Source of the DNA: Aquarana catesbeiana
Lineage: Eukaryota; Chordata; Amphibia; Anura; Ranidae
Direction of reading: 5' to 3'
DNA length: 64,000 nucleotides
NCBI RefSeq assembly: GCF_042186555.1
Contig: NC_133327.1
Location: 330,468,495 to 330,532,494, forward strand
Shown here in pieces: positions 37,901 through 46,900 of the stretch. The notes under the pieces were generated by a model. It ran no database searches. It worked only from the letters and a program-made list of their open reading frames with translations, and had not been told where the DNA came from. The position numbers were made by a program, and so were the translations under genes. The stretch's first letter is position 1; every line of letters begins with the position of its first letter.

Positions 37901-40900
37901 ACCCCTGCAAATTTTTAGTCTGCCCACCTACAAAGAAATGAAGGGCCTGTAATTGTTATCAAAGGTGTATTTTAAATGATAGAGACAGAATATCAACCAA
38001 AAAGCCAGAAAAAACACATGATACAAATGTTATAAATTGAGTTGCAAATCAGTGAGTAAAATAAGTATTTGATCCCCTACCAACCAACAATAATTCTGTC
38101 TCCCTCAGACTGGCTACAGTATGTGCTCATGTGGTACACAGATTAGTCATGTCAATTTAACAAGGTGCTCCTAACGACAACTAATTATGTGTATAAAGGA
38201 CATCTGTCCACAGAATCTCTTTCTTCCATTCAAACTGCACCATCACGGTCAAGACCAAAGAGCTGTCCAAGGATGTCAAGGACGAGATTGTAGACCCGCA
38301 CAAGACTGGAATGGGCTACAAGACCATTAGCAAGAAGCTTGGTGAGAACGAGACAACTGTTGCAGCGATTATTCGCAAATGGAGGAAATACAAAATAACC
38401 ATCAATTGCTCTCGCTCTGGAGCTCCATGCAAGATTTCGCCTCATGGGGTGAGGATGATGATAAGTGAGGGATCAGGCAAGAACTACACAGGAGGAGCTT
38501 GTGAATGATCTCAAGGCAGTTGGGACCACAGTCACCAAACAAACCATTGGTAATGCAATACGCCACCATGGATTGAAATCCTGCAGTGCCCGCAAGGTCC
38601 CCCTCCTCAAGAAGGCACATGTACAGCGAGGGAAGAAAAAAGTATTTGATCCATAGTTACATAGTAGGTGAGGTTGACAAAAGACACAAGTCCAACCCAT
38701 GTGTGTGATTATATGTCAGTATTACATTGTATATCCCTGTATGTTGTGGTCATTCAGGTGCTTATCTAATAGTTTTTTGAAACTATCCATGCTCCCCGAA
38801 GGAAAACCACCACCTGTGGAAGGGAATTCCACATCCTTGCCGCTCTCACAGTAAAGAACCCTCTACGCAGTCTAAGGTTAAACCACTTTTCTTCTAATCT
38901 TAATGAGTGGCCACATGTCTTAGTAAAATTGCCCTGCTTAGCTTAGTATTGTCTTGTCTGCAGATACAGGGATTGAACCTGTTTACCCCATCCTCTAGGT
39001 CGTTTATGAACAAATTAAATAGGATTGGTCCCAGCACAAAACCCTGGAGGATCCCCTGCTGATTCTGTACGTTTTCCCACTTAAAAAGAAATGATCAGTC
39101 TCTTATTTTAATGGTAGGTTTATTTTAACAGTGAGAGACAGAACAACAAAAATATCCAGAAAAACGCATTTCAAAAAAAATTATAAAATTGATTTGCATT
39201 TTAATGAGTGAAATAATTATTTGACAACTTTGCAAAACATGACTTAGTACTTGGTGGCAAAACCCTTGTTGGCAATCACGGAGGTCAGACGTTTCTTGTA
39301 GTTGGCTATCAGATATGCAGACATCTCAGGAGGGATTTTGTCCCACTCCAAGCCTTTAAGGTTTCAAGGCTGACGTTTGGTAACTCAAACCTTCAGCTCC
39401 CTCCACATATTTTATGGGATTAAGGTCTGGAGAGCCACTCCTTTGTTGCCTTGGCCGTGTGTTTTGGGTCATTGTCATGCTAGAATACCCATCCACGACC
39501 CATTTTCAATGCCCTGGATGACAAAAGGAGGTTCTCACCCAAGATTTGACGGTACATGGCCCCGCCCATCCACTCTTTAAAGCGGTGAAGTTGTTCTGCC
39601 CCGTAGCAGAAAAAACCCCAAATCATATTGTTTCCACCTGCATGTTTGATGGCAGGGATGGTGTTCTTGAGGTCATCGGCAGCATTCCTCCTCCTCCAAA
39701 CACGGCGAGTTGAGTTGATACCAAAGAGCTTGATTTTGATCTCATCTGACCACAAACTTTCACCCAGTTCTCCTCTGGATCATTCAGATGTTCATTAGCA
39801 GACTTCAGATGATTCTGTACATGTGCTTTCTTGAGCAGGGGGACCTTGTGGGCGCTGCATGATTTCAGTCCTTCACGGCGTAGTGTGTTACCAATTGTTT
39901 TCTTGATGACTATGGTCCCAGCTTCCTTGAGATTATTGTCAAGATTCTCCCGTGTAGTTCTGGGCTGATTCCTCACCGTTCTCATGATCATTGAAACTCC
40001 AGAAGGTGAGATCTTGGATGAAGCTTCAGACTGAGGAAGATTTACAGTTATTTTGTGTTTCTTCCTTTTGCAAATCGCCTTGTGTAGGTCTACAATCTTG
40101 TCCCTGAAATCCTTGGACAGCTCTTTGGTCTTGGCCATAGTGGAGAGATTGGAATCTGATTGATTGCTTCTGTGGACAGGTGTCTAATGGGGCGTACACA
40201 CGGTCGGACTTTTTTCGACTGGACTGGTCTGACGGACGCCGACGGACCAAATCCGGCGGACAATCCGATCATGTGTGGTCTTCACCGGACCTTCAGCAGA
40301 CTTTTCCAGTCGCAAATCTGACGGACTTTAAATTTGGAACATGCTTCAAATCTTTACGTCGTAACTCTGCCGGACCCAGAAATCCGCTCGTCTGTATGCT
40401 AGTCCGACAGACAAAAAGGGACGCTAGGGCAGCTATTGGCTACTGGCTATGAACTTTCTTATTTTAGTCCGGTGTACGTCATCACGTACGAATCCGTCGG
40501 ACTTTGGTGTGATCGTGTGTAGGCAAGTCTGTTCGTTAGAAAGTCCGTCGGAAGTCTGCTTGAAAGTTTGTCGGACCAGTCCGGTCGAAAAGTCCGCCCG
40601 TGTGTACGCGGCATTATACAGGCAACAAGATGAGATTAGGAGCACTCCCTTTAAGAGTGCTCCCAATCTCAGCTCGTTGCCTGTATAGAAGACACCTGGG
40701 AGCCAGAAATCTTGCTGATTGATAGGGGATCAAATACTTATTTCACTCATTAAAACGTAAATCAATTTATAACTTTTTTGAAATGCGTCTTCTGGATATT
40801 TTTGTTGTTATTCTGTCTCTCACTATTAAAATAAACCTACCATTAAAATTATAGACTGATCATTTCTTTGTCAGTAGGCAAACGTACAAAATCAGCAGGG

Positions 40901-43900
40901 AGTTCTAATACTTTTTTCCCCTCACTCTACAGGCAAGTCTGACGTGTGCCAATAAACATTTAAATGATTCAGAGAAAGATTGGGAGAAAGTGCTGTGGTC
41001 AGATGAGATCAAAATTAAGCTCTTTTGCATTAACTTGACTCACCATGTTTGGAGGAAGAAAAATGCTGCTTATGACCCTAACACCATTCCTACAGTCAAG
41101 CACGGAGTTGGAAACATTATGCTTTGGAGCGGTTTCTCTGCTAAAGGTACAGGCCGACTTCGCCATATTGAGGGGCCAATGAACAGGGCCATGTATTGTA
41201 AAATCTTGGATGAGAACCTTCTTCCCTCAGCAAGAACACCTAGCCAGTCTCCAGACCTTAATCCTATAGAAAATTTATGGAGGAGGCTGAAACTTCGGGT
41301 TGCCAAGTGACAGCCAAGAAACCTTAAGGATTTAGAGAAGATCTGCAGAGAATCTGCGAAATCCCGCCAGAGATGTGTGCGAACCTGGTAACCAACTACA
41401 AGAAACGTCTGACCTCTGTGCTTGCCAACAAGTGTTTCTCCACCAAGTACTAAGTCATGTTTTGCTTGGGGATCAAATAATTATTTTACTCACTGAACTG
41501 CAACTCAATTTATAAATATTTTTGGCTGATATTCTGTCTCTATCATTTAAAATACACCTATGATAAAAATGATAGACCCTTCATTTTATTGTAAGTGAGC
41601 AAACTTACAAAATCTGCAGGGGATCGAATAATTATTTTCCCCACTGCACAGTGCTTAAAATGGGTAGATACTGTAAATACACCAAAGTTCTAGACCAGAG
41701 AGAGATAAGCCAGGTACAAAGAAAAAAAAAAAAAAAAAAAAAAGACGTCCTACTGTTTTCTGTGGACTTGAATTGCATGAATGTGTGGGATCAGTTTTTC
41801 TGGTGGTAACCCTAAAACTTGAGAAACCTGCAAAAAAAAAAAAAAAAAGTTGAGTAAGTTGTCAATTTTTATGACAGGACCACAATCACAATCCTGAAGC
41901 TGATTTTTTCCCTCTTACATGTTGTAAGAAGAAAGTGTAACCTTAATTTGACATGATTTTTCCTAATTTCCTAAAAATTTCCCTTTTCCATGACACTATT
42001 TATCAAGTTGATCTCAGGAATGTTTTACCCCCTTCATGACCAGGGCATTTTTTTCTATTCAGCACTGTAATACTTCAACTACTTTCTGTTATAAAACATA
42101 TCCAATAAACAAAGTGAAAAAAATTCTTTATAAATTTAGGCCAAAAAGTATTCTGCTATATGTCTAGGGTAAAAAAAAAATCCCAATAAGTGTATATTAA
42201 TTGGTTTGTGCGAAAGTTATAGCATCTACAAAATATGGTATATATACTCCCATTTACAGAGCTATGATGCTATACTGGTAATGGCTGTGATCAGCGACTT
42301 ATAGTGTGACTGTGATAGTGTCTGTTTGCGCCATATTGCCTGGCACCCTACCTGGGTCACTGACACTAATACAGTGATAATCCTGTACATTGCTGTTCTA
42401 AAGACACTGGCTGGGAAGTGGTTAACATCTAGGAACAAAGGGTTAACTGTGTGCCTAACAATGTGTAATGTGTGTTAGTTTTACTTTACTGTTTGAGGGA
42501 AAAGAAACAGCCAGATCGCTGTTCCTATACACACACAGAGTGCTGTTTTTTTGTAAACACATGTGGCATTGGCTGAAATCAGCTGCCAAACACAGCACAG
42601 GTCAGCAGGGGGCACGCGCGCAAACCAAACCCAGAAGGCCAATCACGTACATGTTCATGCCTGTAGCTGCTGCCTACTAACAGTATATTTACTGCGAGCA
42701 GTCAGCAGGTAGCTAAATTACATCTGCAAAGAAGAAGAAAGAAAATATAATATTTAACCCAAAAAACAAACATTTGTGAAAATGTAACAATACATAGCGT
42801 AAATGCTGCTCATCCTTAAAATAAAAATAATGCAAGATTCTATTGTTTTCCCTAGGAACATTTAAATATAGACAATACTTCCATCATTAATGAATAAAAT
42901 TACATTATAACTATTAGTACAAAATTAAAACGTTACACTTTAAAAAAAAATTGAGCCCTAGTATGCACCCCAATCTGTACACTTATTATGTGCCTGTCTA
43001 GGATAGGGCTACAACACTGGTCTATGTTACAATTTCTCCAACAGACTGTCCTGCAAAAGAAAAAAAACAAAAAAAAAAAACACAATATGTCCAACGCGTT
43101 TCAAGTACTGCAATCAAAACCTTCTTCAGGGGCTGAAAAAGGAGGTATCTAATTAATTATAACACAGTTGTTAGATACATATAAAAAATGAAGTAGCCAA
43201 AACACCTCAAAATCAGGCTACTGAGAAATCTAAACATTCCAGTGAAAGTTGGATTTGTTAAGAATATATGGTAATCATTTACACTACAGTGTACAAAATC
43301 CAAGGCCCTTAAAACGTAGGTGTCATTGTCCAGAATCTATGGACCACTGTCAGGTCGGTGGTGTCCATCATGAGAACCCCCCAAATAAAATTTGCAGATT
43401 ATTACAGATTATTATGGTTTATATATATTTTTTTTCTTCATCTTTGAGAATTATCTTTGGAATTGCACATATTGTTCAGTGGAACTGTGAGAGGATCCCT
43501 GCTTCATGTTATACCAAAGGTATTGTTTCCCTTAAAGGGACAGGCGCAATTTGACCCGATTTCTGTAGATTAAAATATAAGGCGCGCATTGCGGGGTGTT
43601 AGGTTCACAGAAGATTAGTGAGGAGCACAGATTGAAGATTTTGGATTTACCGTATGTTAAATACGGGACCAAATTTCCCTGTGCTCTGGGATCACTCCTC
43701 CTGGTAGGGTTGTCCTGGGGTTACCCATATCTCTCATGTTTTCAGAACAATATTTTTATTTCTTTTGAGGATTTGAAAGATCTGCATGGTGTAGCCAACA
43801 ATTTCTTTTTTAAATATTTGTTGTTCTGCCATGCTTATTAGGACACAGTTTGGGGTTTCCACCCTAGAGCTCTCGGAATCACCCCTAGAGGTGCTACTAT

Positions 43901-46900
43901 CTTATCCTAATATTGCTAAGTTAGTTGCCACTATCTATAACCATCTTCAAGTGGCAGGGGCCAATCCCTTTCAGGTCTCCCATCGCAAATGGCTTATACT
44001 GGTTCCTGGTTTTATGGTATTGTTTTCAGGATATTAGTATGGCAGATAAGCTCATACGATTTAAGTTTATCCATCATCTTCACCATTTCCACCAACTGGT
44101 ATGGGCTTTGGGTCTGCTGTCACCTGTCCCCGTTGTAGACTTGGGGGCGCTGACCTTCTCCAATATTTTCAGGGTTTGCCCACTCCTGTCTACCTATTGG
44201 CATGATCCGTTTTCCTTTTTTGAAACTATCCTTCACCTTCCAGTGCCTTGCACCCCAGAAGTTGGACATTTTGAAATTTTAAATGACTTGCTACCATGTA
44301 CCCATGACACATTTTGATTTGTTTGCTCTTATTTTATTGTATTGGAAAAATCCTGTTTCGACATTAATACAACAGTTCTACAATACAGTGAATGCTCATT
44401 TGCCTTAATTTAGGTTGATCTACAAAGGGCGGGCCTGCCCCAAGAAAAATTTGGCAGCTCTGGCTTGACATCTGAGTCCTTTTGGGGAGACAATTTCAAC
44501 TGTCCTAATCCCTCATGTATGCCTCATTACTGTTCTTGGTCTAGGGGACTGCTTCCCTGGTATATGCTTCAATGTCTATGTTCATCTTTACAGAAAATCT
44601 GTAAGGTGACCTTACACTGGACCCCCTCTCTCCCAGTCCCACGACCCCCCACTGTCAGGCATTAATGATGGGCTTGGGTGTGTTTGGATCGAGCCCGACA
44701 GGAAGCTGTCACTGCACACTGCCAACCAGAGGCCGTGAGGCATTTCCCGACCGGCAGCTGCACATATACATGCTGCCTATGATTGGTGGTGTGCAGTGAT
44801 GGCTTTCTGGCAGGATAGATCCAAACACACCCAAGGCCCATTGCTGGTGCAGCAGGACGGGGGGGGTCCAATGTAAGGATGCCTTACAGATTTTCTGTAA
44901 AGGTGAACTCACACCTAAAAATGTATTTATTTTCTGGTTGTATATTTTTTTGTATTCTTCACTTAAAGTGGACTGATAGTATGTTGCAGTGCTGAATCAT
45001 TTGGTTGAATTATTCAGTGCAACCAAGTGACTGTGCCAGAAGAGCAACTGGGGCTTGTTTTTCCACTATTGTGGCCAATAGGGGTGAGGTCAGGTGTGTT
45101 CTATTTGCAGCAGGGTCCAGAGGGGTGACGGAAGTTGGAAAAGCTGCACACATAGTTACATAGTAGGTGAGGTTGAAAAAGACACAAGTCCATCAAGTCC
45201 AACCTATGTGTGTGATTATGTGTCAGTATTACATTATATATCCCTGTATGTTGAGGTCATTCAGGTGCTTATCTAATAGTTTCTTGAAGCTATCAATGCT
45301 CCCCGCTGAGACCACTGCCTGTGGAAGGGAATTCCACATCCTTGCCGCTCTTACAGTAAAGAACCCTCTACGTAGTTTAAGGTTAAACCTCTTTTCTTCT
45401 AATTTTAATGAGTGGCCACGAGTCTTGTTAAACTCTCTTCTGCGAAAAAGTTTTATCCCTATTGTGGGGTCACCAGTACGGTATTTGTATATTGAAATCA
45501 TATCCCCTCTCAAGCGTCTCTTCTCCAGAGAGAATAAGTTCAGTGCTTGCAACCTTTCCTCATAACTAAGATCCTCCAGACCTTTATTAGCTTTGTTGCC
45601 CTTCTTTGTACTCGCTCCATTTCCAGTACATCCCTCCTGAGGACTGGTGCCCACAACTGGACAGCATACTCCAGGTGCGGCCGGACCAGAGCCTTGTAGA
45701 GTGGGAGAATTATCGTTTTATCTCTGGAGTTGATCCCCTTTTTAATGCATGCCAATATTCTGTTTGCTTTGTTAGCAGCAGCTTGGCATTGCATGCCATT
45801 GCTGAGCCTATCATCTACTAGGACCCCCAGGTCCTTTTCCATCCTAGATTCCCCCAGAGGTTCTCCCCCCCCCCCCCCCCCCCCCCCCCAGTGTATAGAT
45901 TGCATTCATATTTTTGCCACCCAAATGCATTATTTTACATTTTTCTACATTGAACCTCATTTGCCATGCGGAGAAGTTATTGCCCTGCTTAGCTTAGTAT
46001 CGTCTGCAAATACAGAGATTGAACTGTTTATCCCATCCTCCAGATCGTTTATGAACAAAATAAATAGGATTGGTCCCAGCACAGAACCCTGGGGAACCCC
46101 ACTACCCACCCCTGACCATTCTGAGTACTCCCCATTTATCATCACCCTCTGAACTCGCCCTTGTAGCCAGTTTTCAATCCATGTACTCACCCTATGGTCC
46201 ATGCCAACGGACCTTATTTTGTACAGTGATACACCACGTCTACGGGCCTTCCTTTATCTAGATGGCAACTCACCTCCTCATAGAAGGTTAATAGATTGGT
46301 TTGGCAAGAACGATTCTTTATGAATCCATGCTGATTACTGCTAACGATACCGTTCTTATTACTAAAATCTTGTATATAGTCCCTTATCATCCCCTCCAAG
46401 AGTTTACATACTATTGATGTTAGGCTAACTGGTCTGTAATTCCCAGGGATATATTTTGGGCCCTTTTTAAATATTGGTGCTACATTGGCTTTTCTCCAAT
46501 CAGCTGGTACCATTCCAGTCAGTAGACTATCTGTAAAAATTACGAACAACGGTCTGGAAATCACTTGACTGAGTTCCCTAAGTACCCTCGGATGCAAGCC
46601 ATCTGGTCCCGGTAATTTATTAATGTTAAGTTTCTCAAGTCTAATTTTAATTCTGTCCTCTGTTAACCATGGAGGTGCTTCCTGTGTTGTGTCATGAGGA
46701 TAAACACTGCAGTTTTGGTTACTGAAGCCCCACGATTCCCTCGTGAAGACTGAGGAGAATAATAAATTCAATAAATTCAATACCTTCGCCATCTCCCCAT
46801 CCTTTGTAACCAGATGTCCTTCCTCATTCTTTATGGGGCCAATATGGTCTGTCCTCCCTTTTTTACGTACTTCTTGGTATTTTTTGCTCTCCTCCGCTAT

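Larger units (their letters stand above)
38624..40927 (-). mobile_element. Tc1-like transposon Tc1-B nested in Tc1-A
   Basis: Ends CAGCGAGGGAAGAAAAAAGT and ACTTTTTTCCCCTCACTC are inverted and flanked by TA. Long terminal repeats share AAACCTACCATTAAAAT-type blocks near 39120 and 40840. It is oriented opposite to Tc1-A and is itself interrupted by a CR1 fragment (38653-39058) in its left terminal repeat and by a MITE (40188-40613). Confidence 0.88.
38240..41452 (+). pseudogene. Tc1-A transposase, disrupted by Tc1-B insertion
   Basis: The N-terminal DNA-binding part reads KTKELSKDVKDEIVDPHKT, then GENETTVAAIIRKWRKYK (38250-38400), a helix-turn-helix region. After the interruption, 40990-41310 gives MLWSDEIKIKLFCINLTHH, NTIPTVKHGVGNIMLWSGFS and SPDLNPIENLWRRLKLRVAK, and the end reads LTSVLANKCFSTKY. 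Besides the insertion there are frameshifts near 38465 and a stop after the LKLRVAK block. Confidence 0.88.
37878..41646 (+). mobile_element. Tc1-like transposon Tc1-A, split by Tc1-B
   Basis: Terminal repeats of about 200 bp begin CAGTGATGAAAATAATTATT (37878) and end ATAATTATTTTCCCCACTG (41646), preceded by a TA at the left. The transposase runs on the plus strand: N-terminal part 38240-38623, then after Tc1-B the catalytic part 40930-41450. The two halves join exactly at the duplicated TA (38622-38623, 40928-40929). Confidence 0.88.
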
